Virus record (IMG/VR): IMGVR_UViG_3300017706_001290
Location: 1-48,417 of that record
Reading direction: 5' to 3' (one strand)
Origin: a virus
DNA: 48,417 nt
Position numbers and translations under genes: made by a program. Positions 17,367-24,697 of the stretch are shown here, in pieces. The notes beneath the pieces are model-generated. The model ran no database searches, was not told where the DNA came from, and saw only the letters and a program-made list of their open reading frames with translations. The number at the start of each line of letters is the position of its first letter. Position 1 is the stretch's first letter.

Positions 17367-17395
17367 AAAAAAGGCAAATTAATTCACCTTTTTTT
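17367..17395 (-). terminator. Intrinsic terminator after the haloperoxidase-like gene
   Basis: AAAAAAGG and CCTTTTTT arms flank a 12-base segment. The minus-strand transcript would end GCCTTTTTTA. The A tract on the other side makes it look bidirectional. It lies just after the stop codon at 17404. Confidence 0.7.
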
Positions 17396-17403
17396 AATTT
17401 TTT

Positions 17404-18972
17404 TTATACTGTGACTGAAACTCCATCAAATCCAACAATAGTAATATTACCACGTGATTCAATTTGTCTACTAATATAATCTTTGAAATATGCAATAGCA
17501 ACTTTTTGTCCTAACATCATTCCCTCATCGCCATCTACACGATAATGCACACCTGCAATATTACGACCAATGGCAATGTTTGCTGCTAGTTTGTTTAATT
17601 CTCCATGAACTGTTAAGTCTCCAGAGTCACTACGAGTATATGCTACACGGGCTGTACCATTTGTAGAATGCATTACACTTGAATAATTACCCATTGATGA
17701 CCAGTTTGTATCTGAATACATCAGTTTTAATATTGTTGCACATGCACCTGCGATCACAGCATGTCCTGCTGGATAAGCTGGGTGTGTTGGTGAGCCTTCT
17801 GCATACAATAATGGTAAGAAAGGTTCGTTATCTCCACCATTTGCTACGTTAAATGCTTTCACTGCATTAATTGTTGATTGTGCATTTGTAGTTAATGATG
17901 AATCATAATACACAGAACTATCTCCTGCAATACCAGTTACTACACGTGCAGCCATTGTTTCTGGTCGTAGTCTTAAATGTTGTCTCCATTTTTGTACCCA
18001 TGACGCTGATAGCGCATTTGCTGAAACTGCCGCTACTGCTGGAGCAACAAATGCTGGTCCGCCTTGTGTTAAGAATGCACCACTATTGGATGGATCTGCA
18101 TCACTAAATGCAGTGTGCCTTGTGCCACCTTGTGCTAACATTGATGTTGCATAATAAAAATGTTGGTAAACAAAATCATTATGTACAATTGTACCAAGTG
18201 AACGTCCATTCCATATATATTGATCTGATCCGTTAGCAGCTTGTGCTACTGGTACTGAACCATCAGCAATTGCTTTAAAATTGCTTTTCGTGATGCCATA
18301 TACACCTGTATGATAATTATATTTTTGTTCTATTTCATGAGAACCTAAATTAAAGTCATGAATTAAAAATTGTGATATATATGGTCCAGTAAGACAACCA
18401 GGCGCAACGCCACGAAATAATTCAGCTCTTGTTAATTGGCTTGTTGTTTCATTTACTGGGCCTTTGTATTCAGAACCAAATGCATTTAAGTTTGTTACTG
18501 CACGATCAGCATCTGTATCTGCGGCTCCAAAGTTAAGATGGTCAAATGAAGTATCTCTCTGTATATTCATTTCCCAAACTTCTACCATTTCGCCTGCAGC
18601 TTCTTCACTATCAAGTGCTGGTGAAGCTTTCATTGTCATACCATATGCTTCTTGTCCCATACTTTCTACAATGAAAGCACCAAGAGGATTGGCTAGTTTA
18701 CGTGTTGCATTGGAGGAAAGGTTAACTTGTTCTAAATCAGATTTAGAACCGCTTTCCATTGCTGTTTTTAATTTTTGTGTTTCTGTTGCATCAGGAAGTA
18801 GTGTGGTCGAATCATGTTCCAATGTTTTACTAAACATGGCTGGAGTATTGTTTGCAACCATGTCTGGATTTTTAACTTGGCCAGTTTCAAATTCTTTACT
18901 TCTTGAAAGTGTGTTAGTTATACGCTTTTGGTTAAAGCTGTTTTTTCGATTATTTTCTTCTATTGAACTCAT
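17404..18972 (-). CDS. Vanadium-dependent haloperoxidase-like protein (PAP2 superfamily), 522 aa
   Basis: Length and motifs match algal and bacterial vanadium haloperoxidases, which use vanadate and H2O2 to oxidise halides. Visible are an N-terminal helical motif EVWEMNIQRDTSFD (about 131-144), FRGVAPGCLTGPYISQFL (about 186-203), KWRQHLRLRPE with K328 and R336, HPAYPAGH with H397, G403 and H404, and GRNIAGVHYR with R470 and H476. Against the eight vanadate-site residues known from the Ascophyllum enzyme (K341, R349, H411, S416, G417, H418, R480, H486), seven are in register and only Ser416 is changed, to Ala402. The ATG at 18972 is chosen for its AGGGAGA ribosome binding site; an upstream ATG at 19002 lacks one. 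No signal peptide is visible. It closes a cassette with an amidotransferase and a diiron protein. Peroxidase activity is inferred; phosphatase activity is the alternative. Confidence 0.88.
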   Translation of the reverse strand: MSSIEENNRKNSFNQKRITNTLSRSKEFETGQVKNPDMVANNTPAMFSKTLEHDSTTLLPDATETQKLKTAMESGSKSDLEQVNLSSNATRKLANPLGAFIVESMGQEAYGMTMKASPALDSEEAAGEMVEVWEMNIQRDTSFDHLNFGAADTDADRAVTNLNAFGSEYKGPVNETTSQLTRAELFRGVAPGCLTGPYISQFLIHDFNLGSHEIEQKYNYHTGVYGITKSNFKAIADGSVPVAQAANGSDQYIWNGRSLGTIVHNDFVYQHFYYATSMLAQGGTRHTAFSDADPSNSGAFLTQGGPAFVAPAVAAVSANALSASWVQKWRQHLRLRPETMAARVVTGIAGDSSVYYDSSLTTNAQSTINAVKAFNVANGGDNEPFLPLLYAEGSPTHPAYPAGHAVIAGACATILKLMYSDTNWSSMGNYSSVMHSTNGTARVAYTRSDSGDLTVHGELNKLAANIAIGRNIAGVHYRVDGDEGMMLGQKVAIAYFKDYISRQIESRGNITIVGFDGVSVTV

Positions 18973-19026
18973 TTTATTCTCCCTTATGAAAAGAAATAGC
19001 ATAGAACTTATTAAGTCCCATGCTAC

Positions 19027-19034
19027 TATTTAAC
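19027..19034 (-). promoter_or_regulatory. Possible weak late-type box GTTAAATA
   Basis: Minus-strand GTTAAATAG lies about 55 bases before the haloperoxidase ATG. Similar TTAAATAG boxes occur at 24405-24412 and 29323-29330, each shortly upstream of a late gene, so this may be a variant late promoter. The match to TATAAATA is only partial. Confidence 0.3.
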
Positions 19035-19055
19035 TAAATTTTGCTATTATTTAAA

Positions 19056-19613
19056 TTAAATGTTATTAATAAATTGTTCTAGATCGTTTGGCAGAACGGG
19101 ATTTTCCATTCGCTCTGGATGCCAAACTATACCCCATACTTTATTAATATTATGTTTGAATGCTTCAATGTCACCTTCTTTTGTGATAGCAGTAGGTGAA
19201 AATCCCTCTGCTAATTTTAAAATTTTGTTTTGATGATAGCTGTTTACTACAACAGATTTATTATCCATTGTAACTTCATGTTCCGTTTTATAATGATCCT
19301 CACATTCTATATTAATACCTTCTTCAAGTTGATTAATTAAAAATGCTCCGTGGCAAACTCCTAGTACAGGTTTTTTTTGTTTATAACACTCAGTAAGTAG
19401 TCTTATTTCTGTTATTATCCTAGGACTACTCGCATCGCCACCTGTAAAGATTACCATGTCTAAGTCTTTGATAATATTAGAAAAATCTTGTTCTGGATTG
19501 TTTGCTATATTAAAAAGCGTATGATCGCTTAGTAGGTTGTACCAACCATGTTCTAAACAATCATACGCAAAATCATTGTAATGGAATATGCGTTGTGTTA
19601 ACCCAATATTCAT
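19056..19613 (-). CDS. Class I glutamine amidotransferase-like hydrolase (PuuD / gamma-glutamyl hydrolase type), 185 aa
   Basis: A compact class I glutamine amidotransferase fold. The N terminus MNIGLTQRIF is typical of the peptidase C26/PuuD branch. The oxyanion loop is FTGGD (56-60), the nucleophile Cys87 sits in LGVCHGAF, NSYHQ is at 124-128, and the catalytic dyad is H165 and E167 in WHPER. All three triad residues are present, so the protein should be active, probably hydrolysing a gamma-glutamyl amide or supplying ammonia. The N-terminal TQR...WY pattern also recalls gamma-glutamyl-CDP-amidate hydrolases of the Campylobacter phosphoramidate pathway, a weaker guess. It lies between the diiron gene (15 bases away) and the haloperoxidase gene and is probably co-transcribed with them. 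The substrate is unknown. Confidence 0.85.
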   Translation of the reverse strand: MNIGLTQRIFHYNDFAYDCLEHGWYNLLSDHTLFNIANNPEQDFSNIIKDLDMVIFTGGDASSPRIITEIRLLTECYKQKKPVLGVCHGAFLINQLEEGINIECEDHYKTEHEVTMDNKSVVVNSYHQNKILKLAEGFSPTAITKEGDIEAFKHNINKVWGIVWHPERMENPVLPNDLEQFINNI

Positions 19614-19628
19614 TTACAATATGTTCTC

Positions 19629-20330
19629 TTACCAACCGTAAGCTTCGTTTACTAGCTCGTCTGAACCTTCTGCTTTAACTGTGTTTAAGCATGAAACGTT
19701 GTATAGGTCTTTTCTCATACCGTCAACGATGTCTAATACGTGTGCTTGTACTTCTGGTGTTGTTGCAATTGCTTCTAGTTTCATTGCACCAATAGTTGAG
19801 TGGAAACCCTCATCTTTAGCAATTTTTGCATATGACTTTGCAATGAATTCGTCTTCAATTGATTCTGCCATTTGTGCCCATACTGCTGCCGCACGTCCTT
19901 CAGCAACGATTTGATATACAGCTAGAGCTGCTTCATCATTTGATGCTTCGTACGCTTCTAGTAGATCAGCACCTTTAGCTTGTGGCTTTGCTGCCTCAGC
20001 TGCGATTGCTGCGTCTACGTCTAGAGTTTCGCCTGTGATTTTTTCGATGCACTCTTTAACCATACGGAAGTGAACTGCCTCATCATGCGCTTGCTTTGAT
20101 AGGTTTTGTAGTTCAATTGGGTCTGCGTCTGCTGGCATTGAAGCAACTTGGCGAGAAATCTCTACCATGTTCATTCTTTCGTTTACCATACGACCTGTGA
20201 AGTGCTCTACTAGCTCTTCCATTGAGTTATTTTTTGACTCAAAATATGCTTTCACATTCATTTTTGATGCTGTGAAAAGTGCTTCGTTATCTTTTTGTAG
20301 TTTTGCTACAAATTGTGTTGATGTTGTCAT
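19629..20330 (-). CDS. Ferritin-like carboxylate-bridged diiron protein, 233 aa
   Basis: A mostly helical protein with two matching halves: E57, then E84xxH87 (DEAVHF), and E144, then E174xxH177 (DEGFHS). The spacing of 27 and 30 residues between Glu and the ExxH motif is that of ferritin-like diiron oxidases and oxygenases, so all six metal ligands appear present. It is not recognisably ribonucleotide reductase (no R2 motifs) nor a ferritin by length. An N-oxygenase, hydroxylase or oxidase role is plausible; the substrate is unknown. The start is supported by GGAGAA about 6 bases upstream. A late promoter at 20496-20503 and a structured leader of about 165 bases precede it. It is the first gene of the cassette with the amidotransferase and haloperoxidase genes, immediately after the capsid gene terminator. 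Confidence 0.8.
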   Translation of the reverse strand: MTTSTQFVAKLQKDNEALFTASKMNVKAYFESKNNSMEELVEHFTGRMVNERMNMVEISRQVASMPADADPIELQNLSKQAHDEAVHFRMVKECIEKITGETLDVDAAIAAEAAKPQAKGADLLEAYEASNDEAALAVYQIVAEGRAAAVWAQMAESIEDEFIAKSYAKIAKDEGFHSTIGAMKLEAIATTPEVQAHVLDIVDGMRKDLYNVSCLNTVKAEGSDELVNEAYGW

Positions 20331-20339
20331 GATTAATTC

Positions 20340-20495
20340 TCCATTTGACTTAAATATAATTCACTTATGTGAACCTTGAAAAAATCATTTATTACTTATC
20401 AGGTAAATAAATGAATCACACTCAGTCATATAACAACTCTGTTATACCAGTGCGATACATCTTCGATGTCGTAACACAACTCTGTGCTACAGTTT
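20340..20495 (-). promoter_or_regulatory. Structured 5' leader of the diiron gene
   Basis: The minus-strand transcript from the late promoter would carry a long leader with several hairpins: GTAGCACA-GAGT-TGTGTTAC (20471-20490, 8 bp), ACATC-GAA-GATGT next to it, TATAACA-GAGT-TGTTATA (20429-20446, 7 bp), and TTCAC-ATAA-GTGAA closer to the gene. The first and third share the same GAGT loop within an identical 10-base core ACAGAGTTGT. No reading frame fits. Its length and structure suggest control of translation or mRNA stability; no known riboswitch class is recognised. Confidence 0.55.
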
Positions 20496-20503
20496 TATTT
20501 ATC
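20496..20503 (-). promoter_or_regulatory. Late promoter GATAAATA
   Basis: Minus-strand GATAAATAAAACTG, seven of eight matches to TATAAATA, lies 20 bases downstream of the capsid terminator and about 166 bases before the diiron gene. Confidence 0.7.
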
Positions 20504-20522
20504 TATTTTAAAATATATCAAT

Positions 20523-20547
20523 AAAAAAGCAGGACCGAAGCCCTGCT
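20523..20547 (-). terminator. Strong intrinsic terminator after gp23
   Basis: AGCAGGGC-TTCG-GTCCTGCT, an 8-bp stem with a TTCG tetraloop, is followed by TTTTTT on the minus strand, 27 bases after the capsid gene stop. Confidence 0.95.
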
Positions 20548-20573
20548 TTCTTGTTTTTTAAATTCAGTAAAAC

Positions 20574-21737
20574 TTACTGGAATGTTAGGTTAGAATCGTT
20601 AACACCGATCTTCGCTAGGTAGTCTGCTGCATTACCAAGTGATGATGCTTGGTTGTTTAGCTCTACGTAGCCGTAACGTGTCATGAATGACACTGTTGGC
20701 TCGAATGTTGCCGGATCTAGTACTGTGCCTGATGACATTAGTGGGATGTATGGGCAATAGAACGCTGCCGCATCAATTTCACCGTCGCCTTTATAGCCAA
20801 CTAGTACTGGTGTTGAGTCGTTTGCATACTGGTCTACGAACACTCTCATTGTGTTGTTTAAAGTACCTACGAATTTTGTATTTGTTGGTGCTTCAAAAGG
20901 ACCTTCTGTTGTACGTGCAAATGCTGATGTTGTTGCTGACTGTAGTACTGTTAGTACTGTTGGTGATACAACTACATAGTTACCTGCGCCACGGCGTGTT
21001 CTTGCCGCGATTAGGTTTGCTGCTCTGTTGATTAAGATTGCTAGTGCCGCATGCTGGTCACCTACGAATGTTGCTTGGCCTGTTGCCGCTGCTTGGTCGT
21101 ATGTGTCTGTAGCTGTGCCTGCTAGTGATCTTAGTGAAGTTAGAACTTCTTGGTCGATTTCAGCAGTAATTTCTTGTGCAAGTGCTTGCATGATTTCTGC
21201 TTCTACATCTAAGCCGTGCATTGACTGTGCGTCTTGCGCTGCTTCGAATGTCCAACGTGCTGATAGCTTACGTGTTTTTGCTTCAACAGTTTGTTTTAGA
21301 ACTTGGATAGATAGTTTTCTACCAGCTTCTGCTTCTAGTGCTGCTGTTGCGTCTGGACCGCCGTTTGCTGCATTACCTGAATAACCTTTTGCAATTGCAA
21401 ATGGTGATAGTGCTTCATCACCTGCTGTTACACCAGCGGCTGTTTGGCCGTAGCGTACTCTTAGTGTGTGAATTTGGCCTACTGGACCTGTCATTGGCTG
21501 AACGCCGACTAATTCGTTTGCAATAACCGTTGGCATTACGCGACGGATTACTGGTAGAATTACTTTGTTTAGCGATGCAATGTTGCCCGCCATTGTTGAA
21601 CCTGCAACTGCTGATTCTGAAAGATATGTTTTAGTATTTTCTAAAACTGATTCCATTACAACTTTTTTGTTGCCTGTTAGACCATCTGTTAGGGCTTCTT
21701 TGGTTACACCCCAGTTTTCAAATAGGTTCTGTGACAT
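20574..21737 (-). CDS. 23: Major capsid protein, T4 gp23-like, 387 aa
   Basis: This fits a shortened marine gp23: N-terminal region MSQNLFENWGVTKEAL, then IASLNKVILPVIRRVMPTVI and ANELVGVQPMTGPVGQIHTL, which are typical of T4-like capsid proteins (the NELVGVQPMxGPxG stretch), and a C terminus with MTRYGYVELN. It forms the hexameric capsid lattice and is normally trimmed near the N terminus by gp21. The 387 residues are shorter than T4 gp23 (521), which is usual for marine relatives that lack insertions. It follows gp20, gp67-like, gp21 and gp22 in T4 order, 13 bases after gp22, and a strong terminator follows. The heavy use of GCT, GGT and ACT codons compared with its neighbours agrees with high expression. 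Confidence 0.95.
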   Translation of the reverse strand: MSQNLFENWGVTKEALTDGLTGNKKVVMESVLENTKTYLSESAVAGSTMAGNIASLNKVILPVIRRVMPTVIANELVGVQPMTGPVGQIHTLRVRYGQTAAGVTAGDEALSPFAIAKGYSGNAANGGPDATAALEAEAGRKLSIQVLKQTVEAKTRKLSARWTFEAAQDAQSMHGLDVEAEIMQALAQEITAEIDQEVLTSLRSLAGTATDTYDQAAATGQATFVGDQHAALAILINRAANLIAARTRRGAGNYVVVSPTVLTVLQSATTSAFARTTEGPFEAPTNTKFVGTLNNTMRVFVDQYANDSTPVLVGYKGDGEIDAAAFYCPYIPLMSSGTVLDPATFEPTVSFMTRYGYVELNNQASSLGNAADYLAKIGVNDSNLTFQ

Positions 21738-21750
21738 ATTGGTATACTCC

Positions 21751-22848
21751 TTATGATTTGATACCTGCTAGTTTTTTTAGGTTAATGATTTCCGCTTCAC
21801 TAGATGTGTCTAGTTCTGGGGTTTTGTTACCTGTAACCTCAGTCGTCTGAGATTCGTTTAAATTTTGCGCTGTTTCTGTTTTAACTGTTTCGTTTAGTAC
21901 AGTTGGTAGATACTTGTTAAATGCTGTTTTTAGTTTATTTGTTGCAACACTTTCTAGTAGGCTACCCATTAATTGACGCTTGTCTTTGGACAGAGTTCCA
22001 AGCATTTCTGACATTGCTGCCTCACGCTCTCTGCTTTCTTTGATTTGGCGAACTTCTTTGTTTGCTTCATCAATTTTTGCTTCTCTGCTTGCAATTTCTT
22101 CCTTTGATTCTGCTAACGCAACTTGTACGTTTGCAAGCTCTTTGGAAATTTTCGAAATGTGTGTTCCCTCTGCTAAGTGAGAACCCATAAACTCAGCTGC
22201 GAATGTTTCGAACAGTTTGCGTCCAAACATATTTTCTTTAGCTTGTTTAATGTCTTCTTTTAATGTACCAAGCTCTGTAGATAGTGTTGATTCAACAATA
22301 CCTGCAAGTTTGGTAGAAGCTTTTTCGATGAACTCCGCTTTTGCGTTGGCAATAATTTCTTTACCTTCGCTAACAAGTTTTACCTTTTGCTCTACAAGGT
22401 CTTTTTTGTCTTGGTGGAATTCATTAAGTTCAGTAGTTAATTGTTCCATTACAAAGTCTTCAAGCTGTTCGAAGTTTCCTTCTTGTGCTTGTCTGTCTTC
22501 ACGTAACTCTGTAATTTCACGCTGTAATGTTTCCATTACAAACTTATCTAAAAGTTCTGCATGTTGTGCAATTTTTCGCTTATACTCTACTTGTGATTCT
22601 ACAGCTGCTCTTTTGTCAGCCGCAAATTCTGAAAGTTCTGATTTAATTGTTTCTGAAACCATTGCATCTAGTGCTGACACCATTTGCTCTTTGTCTGTTT
22701 CATAACGACCAGAAAATTCTTCACGTAGTTCAGCAGTGATTTCCTCACGTGCCTCGCTTAGTTTTGCATTCCATGCTTCAGAAAGAGTAGTTCTTACTTC
22801 TTCTGATAGTACTTCTGAACTTAGGAGTTGTTCTATTGCATGAGCCAT
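21751..22848 (-). CDS. 22: Prohead core scaffold protein, T4 gp22-like, 365 aa
   Basis: A highly charged, almost entirely helical protein with long Glu/Lys/Gln-rich coiled-coil stretches (for example LREDRQAQEGNFEQLEDF and LAESKEEIASREAKIDEA). Its position between the prohead protease and the major capsid gene is that of gp22, the main internal scaffold, which is cut to peptides by gp21 during maturation. Repeated motifs of the form KxVMETLQREITELRED and DFVMEQLTTELNEFHQDKK (about residues 100-150) suggest internal duplication. The T4 protein is about 270 residues; this one is longer, like other marine versions. The identification rests on composition and gene order rather than a catalytic motif. 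Confidence 0.88.
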   Translation of the reverse strand: MAHAIEQLLSSEVLSEEVRTTLSEAWNAKLSEAREEITAELREEFSGRYETDKEQMVSALDAMVSETIKSELSEFAADKRAAVESQVEYKRKIAQHAELLDKFVMETLQREITELREDRQAQEGNFEQLEDFVMEQLTTELNEFHQDKKDLVEQKVKLVSEGKEIIANAKAEFIEKASTKLAGIVESTLSTELGTLKEDIKQAKENMFGRKLFETFAAEFMGSHLAEGTHISKISKELANVQVALAESKEEIASREAKIDEANKEVRQIKESREREAAMSEMLGTLSKDKRQLMGSLLESVATNKLKTAFNKYLPTVLNETVKTETAQNLNESQTTEVTGNKTPELDTSSEAEIINLKKLAGIKS

Positions 22849-22860
22849 TAATACTTTCTC

Positions 22861-23484
22861 CTATAGTTTATTAATAAAGTTTAGTATCTCCTTCTGGAGA
22901 TATTTTTCAGCTAATTTGTCGTGATTTACTGCTTCAGCAACGTCTAATAAAATGTTACCTCTTCTACCATTCATAATGGTTTCATATAGAGGATCTGGAT
23001 ATGCATCAGGTGCTGATGGATTCGCGACAATATCTACTGTCTGAATCTCAAAATCTGATACTTTACCGCCATCATTTACGTTGCCGCTACCTCTTGACGA
23101 AACGCCAAGTTTAACACCGTTGCCTAATAATGTAATACATATATTACCCATTGGTGTAGGTAAAAGTTTTAAACGACCATAACCGTCTTGACCATTCATC
23201 CACATGCGTTCAATCATGTGTGATACTCGGTCTAAATTGACTTGCAGATCATCTGGATGATCTGCTTCACCTAAAACTGTGTACCCGTCATCAATTCTTT
23301 TCTGTATTGTTCCAACAGCTTTTTGAATTTCTGATTGTGGGTACACACGTTTGTTTTGGTTTACTTGATTTCCTTGAACAAATATTCCTTCCATGTACAT
23401 GCTTTTACCGCCGTTGCCGTCATCTTTGGCCTCGGTTACGATACTTGCTTGATCAAATGTTAGGTGTTCTTGTAATCTAAGCAT
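22861..23484 (-). CDS. 21: Prohead core protease, T4 gp21-like, 207 aa
   Basis: A herpesvirus-assemblin-type serine protease of the T4 gp21 family (peptidase U9/S80 type). The family pattern is clear: GIFVQGNQVNQNKRVYP (about 33-49), the active-site His in GEADHP (H76), and the Ser motif GVSSRGSG (S129 or S130). DIVANPSAPDA (about 151-161) is a further conserved segment. It cuts scaffold and capsid proteins during head maturation and itself. It lies 12 bases upstream of gp22 and 2 bases from the end of the acidic core gene, so all are co-transcribed. The length is close to that of T4 gp21 (212). Confidence 0.95.
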   Translation of the reverse strand: MLRLQEHLTFDQASIVTEAKDDGNGGKSMYMEGIFVQGNQVNQNKRVYPQSEIQKAVGTIQKRIDDGYTVLGEADHPDDLQVNLDRVSHMIERMWMNGQDGYGRLKLLPTPMGNICITLLGNGVKLGVSSRGSGNVNDGGKVSDFEIQTVDIVANPSAPDAYPDPLYETIMNGRRGNILLDVAEAVNHDKLAEKYLQKEILNFINKL

Positions 23485-23486
23485 TC

Positions 23487-24368
23487 TTATTCAGCCTTGC
23501 CTTTTTTCTCTGCGCCGTGGCCTCGAGATTCTGGGGACATTTTTGCACCATCACCTGGGTGTGTTACATTCATATCTTTTGCTGCTGGTGTTGAACCGCC
23601 TTTTTCTGCTGCACCGCCAGCAAAATTCACTGGATCTGCATCATTGTTGCCTTGACCTTTAAATGGGTCGTCTAGGCCTGGGCCAACTGGTGAAGATTTG
23701 CCGTCATCGCCTGCTGGCATATCTGCTGGGTGCATACCCTCTTTGCCAACTTTCTTTAACTCTGCGCCTTCTTCCAAGTTTTCCTCTTCAGATTCTTCAG
23801 ATGCTTCTTCTAGGTCGTCTGCTTCTTCGTCTGCTGATTCTTCAATTTCTTCGTCTGCATCATCTGATTCAAACGCATACTCTTCTTCCATTTCTGGTTC
23901 AGCTTCTTCTTCTGCTTCGTCGCCCATTAGTTTTGCGAATTCTGCTTTAAGATCTGTTAGTGCATCTTCTACACTTTGCATCTTATCTTCCATGTCGCCA
24001 TGCTCTTCTTCATGGTCATCCATTTCGCCGTCGCCGTCGAAGTCCATTTCATCTCCGCCAAGTTCGTCTGCTGCTTCATCATCCGACATTTCGTCGTCGT
24101 CTTCTTCACCAAACATTTCTTCTGCTTCAATTTCTTCCGCATCAGCTTCAATATCGCCGATGAAGTCGTCTGCTTCTTCTCCGCCGATAGCTTCTTCTAG
24201 TTCGTCTTCCGCTACTTCTTCTTCAATGCTCTCATCTGCTTCAACAAGGTCATTCCAAATTTCACGTGCTTTTTCCACGAATGCCTCGTGTAATAGGTCT
24301 GAAGCTGTCGCTTCTTCGCCGTTTACTAGGCTTTCGATAATCTTAGTATAACGATCACGAGTACTCAT
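23487..24368 (-). CDS. 67: Acidic prohead core protein, gp67-like, 293 aa
   Basis: The first 40 residues are helical (YTKIIESLVNGEEATASDLL, then HEAFVEKAREIWNDLVEADE), followed by about 170 residues dominated by Glu, Asp and Ala, and a flexible Gly/Pro/Lys-rich tail. A short amphipathic helix followed by an acidic run is the architecture of T4 gp67, an internal head protein that is degraded during maturation; T4 gp67 is only 80 residues, so this is much enlarged. It occupies the gp67/gp68 position between portal and protease genes. A 217-codon open frame on the opposite strand is a side effect of the GAA/GAT-rich sequence and is not annotated. Assignment is by architecture and order. Confidence 0.75.
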   Translation of the reverse strand: MSTRDRYTKIIESLVNGEEATASDLLHEAFVEKAREIWNDLVEADESIEEEVAEDELEEAIGGEEADDFIGDIEADAEEIEAEEMFGEEDDDEMSDDEAADELGGDEMDFDGDGEMDDHEEEHGDMEDKMQSVEDALTDLKAEFAKLMGDEAEEEAEPEMEEEYAFESDDADEEIEESADEEADDLEEASEESEEENLEEGAELKKVGKEGMHPADMPAGDDGKSSPVGPGLDDPFKGQGNNDADPVNFAGGAAEKGGSTPAAKDMNVTHPGDGAKMSPESRGHGAEKKGKAE

Positions 24369-24404
24369 ATTCTCTCTCCTTTTAGGTTAAGGTTATAACA
24401 TAGC

Positions 24405-24412
24405 TATTTAAT
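24405..24412 (-). promoter_or_regulatory. Possible late-type box ATTAAATA
   Basis: Minus-strand ATTAAATAGC lies about 37 bases before the acidic core gene and after the upstream terminator. It differs from TATAAATA at two positions and belongs to the weaker TTAAATAG group also seen near 19030 and 29326. Confidence 0.4.
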
Positions 24413-24443
24413 ACATATTGGTTACTACCAATACATAATACAA

Positions 24444-24468
24444 GAAAAACCGCGGTTTTCACCGCGGT
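24444..24468 (-). terminator. Intrinsic terminator inside the head gene cluster
   Basis: ACCGCGG-TGAAAA-CCGCGGT, a 7-bp GC-rich stem, is followed by T residues on the minus strand (GGTTTTTC). It separates gp20 and its small partner from the core/protease/scaffold/capsid genes, so portal level can be set apart from capsid level. Confidence 0.88.
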
Positions 24469-24502
24469 AATATATTATTTATTATTTTTTCAATTTTATG
24501 CG

Positions 24503-24697
24503 TTATTCGCCTGTTGCTGATGCATACATGCCTTGATAATTTTTAATTTTTTCATCATTTTCAACCTTAGACATTTCTTTCATATTACGCATTTTATTTA
24601 AATGACGTAAAGTAATTCTAGGTCTACGAGTATCATCAACAGACCATCTTGCTTGTCTATCTTCCTTATCGTTTTGTCTTAGTTCATTAAATCTCAT
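24503..24697 (-). CDS. Small basic protein overlapping the end of gp20, 64 aa
   Basis: A short, highly charged helical protein (MRFNELRQNDKEDRQAR..., ending GMYASATGE) with many Arg, Lys and Glu residues. I do not recognise it. The frame continues upstream into the portal gene, but the start is placed at the ATG run ending at 24697-24703, because the portal end encodes a GGAGGAG ribosome binding site immediately before it. The overlap with the last codons of gp20 implies translational coupling. The place between gp20 and the core gene suggests a minor prohead component, although it is basic where gp67 and gp68 are usually acidic. The ATGATGATG run leaves the exact start within 6 bases open. 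Confidence 0.65.
   Translation of the reverse strand: MRFNELRQNDKEDRQARWSVDDTRRPRITLRHLNKMRNMKEMSKVENDEKIKNYQGMYASATGE

Noticed and set aside
18973-19002. Ten additional N-terminal residues on the haloperoxidase-like protein.
   Set aside because: The internal AGGGAGA ribosome binding site lies in this stretch and no such site precedes ATG 19002.
23698-24351. A 217-codon plus-strand open frame opposite the acidic core gene.
   Set aside because: It is an artefact of the GAA/GAT-rich minus-strand gene, giving a Ser-dominated protein of no plausible fold; no ribosome binding site or promoter.
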